Shown here: positions 1-8,701 of the stretch, piece by piece
Numbering within the stretch: the first letter of the stretch is position 1
Layout of the letters: each line of letters opens with the position of its first letter
NCBI RefSeq assembly: GCF_015751785.1
Contig: NZ_JADOTY010000001.1
Span: 1,736,001-1,800,000, forward strand
Length of the DNA: 64,000 nt
Reading direction: 5' to 3'
Source of the DNA: Micromonospora vinacea
Lineage (GTDB): Bacteria > Actinomycetota > Actinomycetes > Mycobacteriales > Micromonosporaceae
The notes under the pieces: generated by a model
Seen by the model: only the letters and a program-made list of their open reading frames with translations
Told to the model about the DNA's origin: nothing
Database searches by the model: none
Program-made: the position numbers and the translations under genes

Positions 1-343
1 CCGCGATGGACTTCGTGTCCCTGGTGAGCAGGTCGAGTTGGCCGGCGTCGGTGGTGAAGCCGTCGGCCGCGTACACGGAGAGAGTCAGCGGCGCCGGGCC
101 GCGGTTGGCCACGACCATGGCGTCCTCGACGGCGCCACCCGGGTTGACGTTGTAGCTGTAGCTGGACCGGGCCTCGCCGTAGCCGTTGGAGGCAGTCCGG
201 ACCGTCCAGGCGACGTTACCGTCCGCCGCCACTGCGGGACCGGCACCGACACCGACGGCCGCGACGACGGCGAGCAGGGACAGTGCGGTCGTACGGAGGC
301 GTGCGGCGGTCGTGGTCTTCCAGCGAGTTACGGACGGTTGCAT
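1..343 (-). CDS. DUF916-like (WxL-interacting type) exported protein, partial
   Basis: N-terminal 114 codons of a secreted protein; the rest lies beyond the left edge of the window. It starts at ATG 343 with a signal peptide: a charged stretch (TRWKTTTAARLR), a hydrophobic core and a cleavage-like site AVAADGN. The mature start (NVAWTVRTASNGYGEARSSY, then a conserved-looking PGG and VANRG) resembles the peptidoglycan-binding N-terminal domain of DUF916/WxL-interacting proteins. The family usually has two Ig-like domains and a C-terminal membrane helix, none of which can be checked here. It lies 90 bp downstream of a phosphoesterase whose C-terminus is WxL-like. The pairing suggests this protein tethers its neighbour to the cell wall. 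The family call is from remembered similarity. Confidence 0.7.
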   Translation of the reverse strand, partial: MQPSVTRWKTTTAARLRTTALSLLAVVAAVGVGAGPAVAADGNVAWTVRTASNGYGEARSSYSYNVNPGGAVEDAMVVANRGPAPLTLSVYAADGFTTDAGQLDLLTRDTKSIA

Positions 344-432
344 CTCAAGTCCTTGTGGTGATCTTGGTAGTGGGTGAACCGGTGGCGGGGTAGGCCCCGA
401 AGGTGCCTACCCCGCCGAATGGAACAGTCCGG

Positions 433-2412
433 TCAGCTGCTCAGTGCGGTGATCGTGAGGGTGGTGCGGTAGCTGCCCTTCGCGATGCTGTCCGGGATCT
501 TCAGGTCCAGGTCAGCACCGAGCTTGGCGCCGCCACGCGGGTGACCCTGCGCGGCCGCGGCGAGCCCGCTGGAGACCGAGAGGCCCTTGCCCTGGTCGTC
601 GAACGACGACAGGACCGGAGCACCGGCCTCGGCGCCCGCGCCGGCGTCGAGCACGTACGGGTTCCAACCGAGGTAGGAGCCGGAGAACTTCTTGTCGGCG
701 TCCTGGAAGTCGCCGACGTTGGCCGAGATCGACCACGGGGCGAGCGAGCGACGGCTGTCCGACACGAGGATCGGGTTGATCTTGCCGTTGGCCTGGAAGT
801 AGGTGCCGTCGCGCTCCTGCGCGGTACCCAGGTCGACCAGACCGTTGTAGCCGTCGATCGTCCACCCGAACTCGCCCGGAGCCGGGTTCGGCACGTTGAC
901 CTGGATGGCCTGGCCGTCACCGTTGTACGGGTGCACTGTCACCTTGTCGGTGATCGAGCCGACCGGCTGACCGTCCGGGGTGTTGACGCAGGAGAGGCCC
1001 TTCTCGACAGCCGCGTTCGGCGCCGCGCAGGTGCCACTGCGAACGTTGGCCAGGACCAGCTTGTCACCGCGCACCTGCACCTTGACGTAGCTGCGCACGT
1101 GCTCCTGGTTCTGCGACGAGTTGTACCAGTACTTGTTCGGGTCCAGCGGGTCCGGGCCGTTGCCACGGATGCCGGTGCCGGTGGTGTCCGGCTTCTTGAT
1201 GTCGTAGTACTTCGAGCCGGAGGCCGAGTTGGCAGTCACGTAGATGACGCCGCCCGGGCCGGGGAACACCTCGGCAGCACCCGGCTGCTCGGCCGGGTTC
1301 TCCTTCTGACCGTTCTTGATCGAGTAGCTACGGGAGTAGCTGTGGTCGTGGCCCTGAAGGACCATGTCGACGCCGAGGTTGGAGAACGCGGTGGTGAAGT
1401 CTTCCCGCCGCTGCTTGTTGTCGGTGTCGGTCGCGTGGCTGGCCGGCGAGTAGATGGAGTGGTGGTAGACCAGCACCTTCCACTTGGCCTCGGAGCCGTG
1501 CTTGTTGATGACGTCGGTGACGTACGCGACGTGCGCCGCGTCGCCGCCGGCGGAGCCGTCCGCCGGGTTGGCGTAGCTGTTGCTGTTCAGGTCGATGAAC
1601 AGCACATCCTTGTGGATGAACCAGTAGTCACCGCCGGACCGGGTCGCCTGGTCCCCGTTGTAGTACGCAGACGAGCGGTCGGTGTTCGGGGTGAAGTGGT
1701 GCTGCTCGTAGGACTTGCCGCCGACGTCGTGGTTGCCGATGGTGGCGACGAGCGGGATCTGACGCAGCTGGTCGGGGGCCAGGAACGAGGTCCACTGACC
1801 CTCGTCGTTGGCGCTCTCGACGTGGTCGCCGGCGGACACCAGCAGCTCGGCGTTCGGGTTGGCCGCGGTGGCCACCTTCAGGGTGTCCTCCCAGCCGGCC
1901 TGGTCCTTCAGCCGGTCACCGGAGGAGCCGATCTGCGGGTCGCCGAAGAACAGGAAGTCGTAGTCGCCCTCGAAGTCCTGGGTCTTGAAGGCGTACGCCG
2001 GGGACCAGCTGCCCTCGGCGCCGACCCGGTACGAGTACGCCGTGTTCTCCCGCAGGTTGCTGATCGTGGCGTGCCGGTTGAAGCCGGTGGTGGAGGTGTT
2101 CGCCGCACCGACGGCGTCGAAGCTGAGGGCGCCGGCCGGGAACTCGCCGTTGACGATCTCGGCGGTCGGGGCGAGCTGGATCTTCTGCGCGGTGTCGGCC
2201 GAGGAGTACCAGCTCACGATGCGCTGGGTCTCGTTGGCGCCGACGCCGAGGACCACACCGGTGATCGTGGTGGACTCGGCCGCGCTCGCGGTGGCCATCA
2301 GGCCACTACCGAGAGCCGCGCCCATTCCGAGGAAACCGGCTGCGACCCCGGCGACCAGGCGCCGCCGCACGAGCGCGGAGGCCCGTGTCGAGGTGCTCAA
2401 TGTCATCGACAT
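433..2412 (-). CDS. secreted purple-acid-phosphatase-type metallophosphoesterase with WxL-like C-terminus
   Basis: 659-residue exported phosphoesterase. ATG 2412 is chosen because AAAGGGA lies just upstream and the N-terminus then holds an RRRLVAG charge block and hydrophobic core ending ATASAAES (Tat or Sec signal). A purple-acid-phosphatase N-terminal FN3-like domain (ITGVVLGVGANETQRIVSWY) comes first. The calcineurin-like metal-binding motifs follow in order: GDPQIG, SAGDHVES, TIGNHD, VYHHSIYS and GHDHSYSR. These should bind two metals and hydrolyse phosphomonoesters outside the cell. The last 150 residues (from about PWSISANVGDF to GSYRTTLTITALSS) resemble a WxL surface domain rather than a known phosphatase part. 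A DUF916-like gene follows directly. The substrate is unknown. Confidence 0.88.
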   Translation of the reverse strand: MSMTLSTSTRASALVRRRLVAGVAAGFLGMGAALGSGLMATASAAESTTITGVVLGVGANETQRIVSWYSSADTAQKIQLAPTAEIVNGEFPAGALSFDAVGAANTSTTGFNRHATISNLRENTAYSYRVGAEGSWSPAYAFKTQDFEGDYDFLFFGDPQIGSSGDRLKDQAGWEDTLKVATAANPNAELLVSAGDHVESANDEGQWTSFLAPDQLRQIPLVATIGNHDVGGKSYEQHHFTPNTDRSSAYYNGDQATRSGGDYWFIHKDVLFIDLNSNSYANPADGSAGGDAAHVAYVTDVINKHGSEAKWKVLVYHHSIYSPASHATDTDNKQRREDFTTAFSNLGVDMVLQGHDHSYSRSYSIKNGQKENPAEQPGAAEVFPGPGGVIYVTANSASGSKYYDIKKPDTTGTGIRGNGPDPLDPNKYWYNSSQNQEHVRSYVKVQVRGDKLVLANVRSGTCAAPNAAVEKGLSCVNTPDGQPVGSITDKVTVHPYNGDGQAIQVNVPNPAPGEFGWTIDGYNGLVDLGTAQERDGTYFQANGKINPILVSDSRRSLAPWSISANVGDFQDADKKFSGSYLGWNPYVLDAGAGAEAGAPVLSSFDDQGKGLSVSSGLAAAAQGHPRGGAKLGADLDLKIPDSIAKGSYRTTLTITALSS

Positions 2413-2550
2413 TGTTCCCTTTTCAAATAGAGAAATGGATTGTGCCTTCACCCGACGCTGGGGAAGCAATTCCACGCTTTCGCCGCCCGATGAACCAACC
2501 GTGAACGTGATCTTGCGAAAGACTGCACTTCACGAACTACTTAGCCCTAC

Positions 2551-3768
2551 TCATGATCCAGAAACGCGCTGCACAAACCAGATCAACCCCATAATGGACA
2601 CGGCTGCGGAAACGGCTCCCGTCGCCCAGAGGCCGGCTTTCGGCGCACGACGGCGCAGCACGAACAGCAGCGGGAAGACGACAGCGATAATCGTCAACTG
2701 GACGACCTCGATGCCGACGTTGAACACCAGCAGCGACCACAGCAGGGTCCACGACCACGCCTCGTCGATACCCAGCGCGCCCGCGAAGCCAAGGCCGTGC
2801 ACGAGGCCGAAGCAGAACACCACGCCGAGGCGGATCCAGCCGGCCCGATCCAGGCTGAAGTGACCGCGCCCGGCCGTCTCCAGGTCGGCCGCGTGTTCAC
2901 CACGTCGCCAGATCCCCCACAGGTGCCAGCCGGCGACGACGGCGATCGACAACGCGATGATCGGCTCAACGATCACCCCCGGAACCTCGACCAGGCCGAG
3001 CGCGGCCAGCATGAACGTCACCGAGTGCGCCAGGGTGAAACTGGTGGCCGCGAGCACGATCTCCCGGAGCCGCCGCGACCCGGCGATGAGCGCCAGCAGG
3101 AACAGGATGTGGTCGACCCCGGTCAGCAGGTGCTCGGCGCCCAGGAGGAAGAACTCGCCGAACCGCTCGTACCAGGCCTGCGCGGTCGAGAAGGACGGGT
3201 TGGCGGCGTCCAGCGCCGCGCTGCCGGAACGGCCGTCGATCTCGTAGGTGACGATCGTCTTCGTGCCCTTGACGTAGCCCTCGTCATCCGGGAAGAGGCC
3301 GCTGCGCACCACGTGCTCGTCGACAGGCTCGGGGCAGGTCCAGTCGAGGAGCAGGTTCGCGTACGGCACGCCCTCGCGCTCCCCGATCGTCGCGTCACCC
3401 ACCTGCGTCGGCCGGCAGGCCGCACCCCGGGAACTCACCGAGAACCGGTCGGAGACGTATCCGAGGACCGCCGACGCGTGACCCTTCAGGGCGGCGGCCT
3501 GGGCGGCGCTGTCGCCCGCCTCGAACGCGGCGGTTCCCACCTGGAAGAGCGGGTCGTCGTCGCCGGCATCCGCGGCGGACACCACGAGGAGGTCGTATTC
3601 GAGCTCCACCCCGGTCCGAATGTGACCCTCATCTCCCGCTGCAATTTTCGCGTACACAGTCGACGAGAAGCCGTGCGCGGACGCCGGTTCGGTGCTCAGA
3701 AACGGAACCACTGCCGCTGCGAAACCGACAGCGGCGACGAAAACGGTACGGCGGATCCGGCCTGACAT
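2551..3768 (-). CDS. HupE/UreJ_2-family membrane protein
   Basis: 405-residue membrane protein. ATG 3768 is preferred over upstream starts because GAGGGAG sits 6 nt before it and a signal peptide follows at once (VFVAAVGFAAAVVPFL then ASAHGFSS). Residues about 35-180 form an extracytoplasmic domain with two cysteines. The C-terminal half carries the HupE/UreJ_2 signature: GAEHLLTGVDHILFLLALI, then FTLAHSVTF, then VEPIIALSIAV, with six or so helices and several His residues that could bind metal. HupE-like proteins are implicated in nickel or other metal movement, but no hydrogenase or urease genes are present here. It lies 138 bp upstream of the phosphoesterase on the same strand, so co-expression is possible. 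Confidence 0.85.
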   Translation of the reverse strand: MSGRIRRTVFVAAVGFAAAVVPFLSTEPASAHGFSSTVYAKIAAGDEGHIRTGVELEYDLLVVSAADAGDDDPLFQVGTAAFEAGDSAAQAAALKGHASAVLGYVSDRFSVSSRGAACRPTQVGDATIGEREGVPYANLLLDWTCPEPVDEHVVRSGLFPDDEGYVKGTKTIVTYEIDGRSGSAALDAANPSFSTAQAWYERFGEFFLLGAEHLLTGVDHILFLLALIAGSRRLREIVLAATSFTLAHSVTFMLAALGLVEVPGVIVEPIIALSIAVVAGWHLWGIWRRGEHAADLETAGRGHFSLDRAGWIRLGVVFCFGLVHGLGFAGALGIDEAWSWTLLWSLLVFNVGIEVVQLTIIAVVFPLLFVLRRRAPKAGLWATGAVSAAVSIMGLIWFVQRVSGS

Positions 3769-3949
3769 TCGACTCCCTCGGTTGGCCAGTGCACGTTGCA
3801 TGTCGTGGGTGAACACCAACCCGCGTACCGACGAACCGCCGGAAAACAAAGTCCCCGAACGGCGGCCCACCGATTACCGGTGACCGGAATTGAGATAGGA
3901 ATACGAAGAAGTACGCGCACTTTCCGCCACCACCCGGAGGACGATCACC
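3769..3949. promoter_or_regulatory. divergent intergenic region
   Basis: About 180 bp between the HupE-like gene (leftward) and the lipoprotein gene (rightward). It must hold both promoters. I see only the ribosome binding sites clearly (GAGGGAG on the minus strand near 3775; CGGAGG near 3937 on the plus strand) and no convincing operator. Confidence 0.4.
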
Positions 3950-4612
3950 TTGCGCCCCCCGCTTCGGGCCGTTGTCATGCTGGCCGCGACCGCCGCGCTG
4001 GTCACCGCCTGCAACTCCAGCGACGACTGGTCCGAGCCCCGTCCGGCGCCCAGCGCCATCGGCACTCTCGGCCCGGGGTTCGTCGACCCCTCCACGAAGC
4101 CCGCGCCGGAGGCGACCATCACCCCGCAACCCGGCTCGTGGGCCGGCGTCCACCCGCCGAAGGACTACCGCGTCGTCCTGCTGACCAGCGGTACGGACAA
4201 CCCGACCAAGGCCCTGGTGACGGCGGTGAAGGAATGGGCCGACGACGAGGATGTCGACCTCAGGACGATCGCCGTCGGCAGTGCGCACGACACCGTTCCC
4301 AGCATCGCCAAGGCGATGGAGATGGGCCCGGACCTCATCGTCAGCGCAGGCAACGACCTCATCGACGGGCTCGCGCTGGTCACCCCGAACCACCTGGACG
4401 AGAAGTTCCTCGTGGTCGGCGCGGAACTGGCCGAGCCCACCCACAACGTCACAGCTGTCGACTGGGAAGGCGCGTCGTTCCGTGGCGAAGGGCTGGGGAT
4501 GTCCTCGACGTACGACCCGAACTCGTTCACCGCGGACCGCTGCGCGGCGGCCATCCGGGCGGGCGTGGCCGCCGTCCTCAACGACCTGACCGGGCTCGTG
4601 GTCTGGCTCTGA
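3950..4612 (+). CDS. lipoprotein with BMP/PnrA-like substrate-binding fold (tentative)
   Basis: 220-residue predicted lipoprotein starting at TTG 3950, 9 nt after a GGAGG. The signal peptide ends in the lipobox LVTAC, so the mature protein would be lipid-anchored at Cys20. The body reads like one half of a periplasmic-binding Rossmann fold: YRVVLLTSGTDNPTKALVTA, then PSIAKAMEMGPDLIVSAGND, then FLVVGAE. This arrangement recalls the BMP/PnrA family of ABC-transporter substrate-binding proteins. It is shorter than that family (usually above 300 residues), and no permease or ATPase gene is nearby. It may therefore be a stand-alone sensor or a degenerate relative. Function is not established. Confidence 0.6.
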   Translation: MRPPLRAVVMLAATAALVTACNSSDDWSEPRPAPSAIGTLGPGFVDPSTKPAPEATITPQPGSWAGVHPPKDYRVVLLTSGTDNPTKALVTAVKEWADDEDVDLRTIAVGSAHDTVPSIAKAMEMGPDLIVSAGNDLIDGLALVTPNHLDEKFLVVGAELAEPTHNVTAVDWEGASFRGEGLGMSSTYDPNSFTADRCAAAIRAGVAAVLNDLTGLVVWL

Positions 4613-4760
4613 CACCGGAGGGCTGGGCTCCCGCGCGGGTACCCCGGTCGCCGCATCCGTTCGGCTGATTTTCGGGCCGGAAAGACGAGCTGCGTGGATT
4701 GGTCCTGCGTGCGATCCTTTGCCGGTTGATCATGATCGGGACCGGTAGTGGGGGCAGGGT

Positions 4761-7298
4761 TTGGGTACCGCTTCGCGCATTCACCGACGGATGGTGTCGC
4801 TGGGCGTCGCCGTGACGCTCGTCTGCGGCGCGGCGGTGGGGCTCACCTCCGCCACCGCCATCGCGGCGGCGAGCGCACCGACCGATCTCAAGACCGCCGG
4901 TAATCCCTGCGCCAGCGCCGCCCCTGGGCCGTACCTGAACCCGGCGGACTTCGGCAGCGCCGAGGCCGTCTCGCTACAGGGCACCCACAGCGGTACCCCC
5001 CGGAGCGGACGGCAGGCGGACTTCCAGGTGTGGGACGTCACCGACCCGGCACGACCGCAGCAGTGGCTCATCGAGATGGGCGAGGAGAGCAACACCGTCT
5101 ACGTCCAACTCGAGGACAGCTCGCGGCAACTCGACGGCGTCACGTACGCCTGGCGGGTGCGGGTCCTCGACGGCGCGGACGCGTCGCCGTGGAGCAACAC
5201 GTGCCACTTCACTGTCGATCGCAGCGGAGGCCCGGCACCAACAGTCACCTCGACCGATTACCCCGTCAGCAGTTGGGGCGGCACTGGCGCGATCGGTGTC
5301 CCCGGCACGTTCACCCTGACCCCGGCCTCCGCCGACACCGTCAGCTACCTCTACGAGTTCCACTCGAGCGAACTACCTGACGAGTACCAGGAATCCAGTG
5401 TGGATGCTGTCGGACTCGGGGGGCCGGCGGTCGTCACGTTCACGCCCAAGGCTGCCACTTCCCACTCAGTGACGGTCTATGCCGTCGACCGCGCGGGAAA
5501 CAGGTCCGAGCGGACGACTCACCCGTTCTACGTCAAGGAGACCCGACCGGAGGTCTTCTCCGCCGCCTACCCGGCCTACCTGCCGAACCAGGACTACAAC
5601 GTCGGCGTACCGGGCGCGTTCGATTTTCGGGCCACGGTTGCCGGCACGGCGTCCTTCGCGTGGCGGATCGACGAGGGCGGACCGTCCGGCGCCGTGCCGG
5701 CGGACGCCAGCGGGAAGGCGACGGCGATGATCGCCCCGACCCGCGGCGGCCAGCAGACCCTGTACGTCCACAGCGTCACCCAGGACGGCACCGCGCACGC
5801 CCCTCGCGCCTACACGTTCGCGGTTGACGACGCCCCGGTCCTCACCGGTGACACCCGGGGGGAGGTGACGATCGGCTCCTCGCTCACCATCCACCTCGCC
5901 CCGCGCGCGCCGCAGGTGGTGGAGTACCTGTACTGGCCGGAATACCCGCGCGGTGACCAGCGGCCGGTGGTGACGACCACGGTGCCAGCCCGCCCGGACG
6001 GCAGCGCCGACCTCGTCTGGACCGCCACCGAGACCCGCGTCGACGGCCTGTGGATCCAGAGCCGGAGCGCGGACGGCACCCTGTCCACCCCTCGCTGGCT
6101 GCGAGTCTCGGTCGACGATGCGGCACCGACCGTGACCCGCACCGGCAGCACCGCGGCCGGCACCTCGTCCACCTTCACCGCGCACAGCTCGATGGCCGAC
6201 ATCGTCGACTACGTGGCGACGCTGAACAGCGACGACAGCACGAAACAGGTTCTCCGTCCGGCGGCCAACGGCAAGGTCACCTTCAGCTTCAAGACGATGG
6301 TGATCGGCCACAACTACGTGAACGTCGTTGCCCGTAACGCCGCCGGCGTGCAGACGGAGAGGGGCGCCCAGGTCTGGACGACGACGGACGAGCCGCAGGT
6401 CAGCTCCGTCGAGTTCCCGGAGAACGGCAGCGGCCGACTGGCCACCGGCACGTTCACCTTCAGCTCGTACCTGCCCGACACCGTGGGCTACCACTACTCG
6501 ATGAACAGCGGGTCGTACGTGACCGTCCCGGCCCGCGCCGACGGCACCGCGCAGGTGACCTGGACGCCGACGGCCGAGGGCGCCCACCGTCTCAGGGTTT
6601 TCCGGATCAAAGCCGACACCCATTGGTCCCGGACGTTCAAGGACCACCTGTTCGCGGTCGCCAACGCTGTCACCACTGTCGCATCCGTCGCTCCGGGCAC
6701 CGTGCCGTCCGGCGACCTGAGAACGATCACCATTGACGGCACCCAACTGCACCAGGACGACAAGGTCGAGGTGACCCCCTACCGCACGGTGCCGATCCGG
6801 GCCTGGGTGAAGACGGTCTCGGCGGACCGCAGGACGCTCACCGTCGAGGTGGATCTCAGCCACGCACTGCTCGGTCCGGCCACCCTGACCCTGCACCCGT
6901 ACGGAACGCTCAAGCCGGTGGTCCTGGCCAACGCGTTCACGATCGGCCCACCCCCAGCACTGCAGTCGGTCAAGCCGCCCACCATCAGCGGGACGGTGGC
7001 GGCCGGTGGCACCGCCACGGTGGACCCGGGCGAATGGACGCCCAGCGCGGAGGGCTACTGGTACCAGTGGTCGGCGAACGGTGTCGATATCTGGAACGCG
7101 AACGACTCGACGTTCACGATCCCTGTGGCGCTGGTCGGGCAGCGGCTGACGGTAGCGGTCACGGCCAGCCGGGACCGCTACACCTCGACCACTGTCACCT
7201 CGGCCGCCGTCGCGGTCGGCAGGACGATCGGGCTCCCGCACCCGCCGACATTGGACCCGGACGCGAGGTGGTCGAAAACGCGTCGTCCCCCGACCTGA
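4761..7298 (+). CDS. large exported protein with Ig-like repeats
   Basis: 845-residue exported protein of unknown function. The TTG start at 4761 gives a normal signal peptide (RIHRRMVSLGVAVTLVCGAAV, cleavage near AIAAASA); ATG 4791 is an alternative but removes the charged part. After the signal the chain is a series of beta-rich repeats of roughly 100 residues. Several contain phrases of the type TFTFSS.LPDTVGYHYS and end in aromatic-rich strands followed by VDDA or AVDRAG, as in bacterial Ig-like or fibronectin-like domains. The last about 95 residues (PPTISGTVAAGGTATVDPG, then WYQWSANGV) form a typical actinobacterial Ig-like module that closes many secreted proteins. There is no sortase signal or membrane anchor. 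It probably works as an extracellular adhesin or matrix protein. Confidence 0.75.
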   Translation: MGTASRIHRRMVSLGVAVTLVCGAAVGLTSATAIAAASAPTDLKTAGNPCASAAPGPYLNPADFGSAEAVSLQGTHSGTPRSGRQADFQVWDVTDPARPQQWLIEMGEESNTVYVQLEDSSRQLDGVTYAWRVRVLDGADASPWSNTCHFTVDRSGGPAPTVTSTDYPVSSWGGTGAIGVPGTFTLTPASADTVSYLYEFHSSELPDEYQESSVDAVGLGGPAVVTFTPKAATSHSVTVYAVDRAGNRSERTTHPFYVKETRPEVFSAAYPAYLPNQDYNVGVPGAFDFRATVAGTASFAWRIDEGGPSGAVPADASGKATAMIAPTRGGQQTLYVHSVTQDGTAHAPRAYTFAVDDAPVLTGDTRGEVTIGSSLTIHLAPRAPQVVEYLYWPEYPRGDQRPVVTTTVPARPDGSADLVWTATETRVDGLWIQSRSADGTLSTPRWLRVSVDDAAPTVTRTGSTAAGTSSTFTAHSSMADIVDYVATLNSDDSTKQVLRPAANGKVTFSFKTMVIGHNYVNVVARNAAGVQTERGAQVWTTTDEPQVSSVEFPENGSGRLATGTFTFSSYLPDTVGYHYSMNSGSYVTVPARADGTAQVTWTPTAEGAHRLRVFRIKADTHWSRTFKDHLFAVANAVTTVASVAPGTVPSGDLRTITIDGTQLHQDDKVEVTPYRTVPIRAWVKTVSADRRTLTVEVDLSHALLGPATLTLHPYGTLKPVVLANAFTIGPPPALQSVKPPTISGTVAAGGTATVDPGEWTPSAEGYWYQWSANGVDIWNANDSTFTIPVALVGQRLTVAVTASRDRYTSTTVTSAAVAVGRTIGLPHPPTLDPDARWSKTRRPPT

Positions 7299-7316
7299 CC
7301 GGAACGAACGCGACCC

Positions 7317-7349
7317 GGCCGGCCCTCGCGCTCAGCGCGGGGCCGGCCC
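7317..7349. terminator. bidirectional hairpin between convergent genes
   Basis: GGCCGGCCC (7317-7325) pairs with the GGGCCGGCC side at 7340-7349. The stop codon of the anti-sigma-like gene (7332-7334) lies in the loop. It sits between two convergent genes, as expected for a shared terminator. Confidence 0.65.
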
Positions 7350-8027
7350 TTTGTCCTCGAACTCGTACGTGGTGGTCAGGCCCTCGGGCAGGTCGGGGAC
7401 CAGGGCGTTGGTGCCGTCCACCACCTGGACGTAGCGCTTGCCCTGGAAGATCGAGTAGCTGCCGTCGGGAACCTGATCGATCCGGAAGAGCTGCGTCGAG
7501 GCGGCCGGGTCACACGGCCGGCCGCGTACGCTGCCCGGCGCGGCGTCGTGCACGACTGTCATGCAGATCGTGTCGGCACCGGACGCCCGGAGGATCCGGT
7601 ACCTGTCGCCCTCGGGGCGCAGCACCCACAGCGCCCGATCGTCGATGCCCTGTTCGGTGGTGGCCCGCACCTGGTCGCCGTCGCTGTCGATGGCCAACGT
7701 CGCTCCGCGCATGCCGGGCAGCACGATCTGGACCTGCCGCCGGCCGGCGAGGATCTCCTGCGGTCCCGCCGAGGCGGTCGCGGACGGGGTCACGGACGGC
7801 GCGACCTGGGTGGCCGGGCCGACACCCGGCGTCTCGACGTCGTTCCGCGCTTGCAAGACGGTGGTGCCAGCGGCGATGGCCAGCACGGCCAACCCCGTGG
7901 CGCCGACGGCCGCCCGACGCCGCCGACGCCTGTCACTGCGGTGCCGCAACGTCTGTGCCCCCGGCAGCGTGGCGACTCGCCGGACCTCGTCCACGATCGC
8001 GGTGAGATCGTCGCGCGGATCAGCCAT
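7332..8027 (-). CDS. anti-sigma-factor-like membrane protein
   Basis: 231 residues, starting at ATG 8027 after GGAGGAG. The start overlaps the stop of the upstream sigma gene by 8 nt, so the two are translationally coupled. It has a short cytoplasmic N-terminus of about 40 residues ending in a run of arginines, one membrane helix (AAVGATGLAVLAIAAGTTVL) and an extracytoplasmic domain of about 150 residues. That domain has two cysteines and a pattern ALWVLRPEGDRYRI ... QLFRI..VPDGSYSI that recalls half a beta-trefoil. The position next to an ECF-type sigma and the topology suggest a membrane regulator of it, but no ZAS-type zinc motif is visible. The same outer domain occurs in the Ser/Thr kinase at 18767-20386. 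Confidence 0.65.
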   Translation of the reverse strand: MADPRDDLTAIVDEVRRVATLPGAQTLRHRSDRRRRRRAAVGATGLAVLAIAAGTTVLQARNDVETPGVGPATQVAPSVTPSATASAGPQEILAGRRQVQIVLPGMRGATLAIDSDGDQVRATTEQGIDDRALWVLRPEGDRYRILRASGADTICMTVVHDAAPGSVRGRPCDPAASTQLFRIDQVPDGSYSIFQGKRYVQVVDGTNALVPDLPEGLTTTYEFEDKGPAPR

Positions 8028-8520
8028 GGGAGCTCTCCTCCTGGTGCGCATCGGTCAGCAACCCGGCCATCGCTCTGCGACCTCGGGCGAGGTACGTCTT
8101 CACCGTTCCGACGGGCGCCTGCATCTCGGCTGCCACCTCCGCGACGCTGAGATCGTTGAGATGGTGCAGAACGACGGCCCGCCGCTCGTTGGCGCTCAGC
8201 CGTTGCAGCGCCTGCAACAGCGCGACGTGGTCCTCGTTCAGCCCGGGCACGCCCTGGTCGACCGCGGCCCGGCGGTGCGCGCGTACGCGGTTGAACGCCT
8301 TGCGCCAGCTGCTCACCGCGATCCGGGAGGCCACCCGGCGGACCCACGCCTCCGGACTGTCCGTCTCCCGCACCGTCGCCCACCGCTGCCAGGCCCGCAT
8401 GAACGCCTCGGCGACGGCGTCCTCCGCCTCGGCGCGGTTGCCGGTGAGCGCGTACACGTGACCCACGACCCGACCCGCGCAGGCCGCGTAGAGAGCGTCG
8501 AACTCTTCGGCGTCACGCAT
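8020..8520 (-). CDS. SigE-family ECF RNA polymerase sigma factor
   Basis: 166-residue sigma-70 family factor with only regions 2 and 4, the usual ECF size. Region 2 spans about residues 8-75 (FDALYAACAGRVVGHVYALT, then AEDAVAEAFMRAWQRW, the RNA-polymerase-binding and -10-reading part). Region 4 spans about 103-155 (LSANERRAVVLHHLNDLSVA then VGTVKTYLARGRRAM, the helix-turn-helix for the -35). It is the first gene of a two-gene operon with the membrane protein whose start overlaps its stop, and is divergent from the subtilase gene 182 bp away. A plausible role is signal-dependent transcription of secreted enzymes, with the neighbour as its anti-sigma factor. The signal is unknown. Confidence 0.9.
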   Translation of the reverse strand: MRDAEEFDALYAACAGRVVGHVYALTGNRAEAEDAVAEAFMRAWQRWATVRETDSPEAWVRRVASRIAVSSWRKAFNRVRAHRRAAVDQGVPGLNEDHVALLQALQRLSANERRAVVLHHLNDLSVAEVAAEMQAPVGTVKTYLARGRRAMAGLLTDAHQEESSHG

Positions 8521-8701
8521 CCGACCGGTGCCCTCCCCTGCCTCGTCCCCTGGTCACCGCCGCATGGAACTCGCATGGGTGGACCGGTCACGTCGGCGCG
8601 GGGCGCGGTTGTGGCCTCCGTCACACCGCAGTGATCAACCTGACGACCTGGCCAGGCGTCATCGTGCCGACCCGGGAGACGCCCGTGGCGGAGAGGACGA
8701 T

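Noticed and set aside
403..2430. A 675-codon open frame on the plus strand opposite the phosphoesterase
   Set aside because: It is the antisense shadow of the purple-acid-phosphatase gene: it has Arg/Val/Gly-rich composition and no domain, while the minus strand has all the family motifs.
5466..7241. A 591-codon minus-strand frame across the Ig-like protein
   Set aside because: The composition is Arg/Gly/Asp-rich without any recognisable domain, whereas the plus-strand frame has a signal peptide and repeated beta domains.
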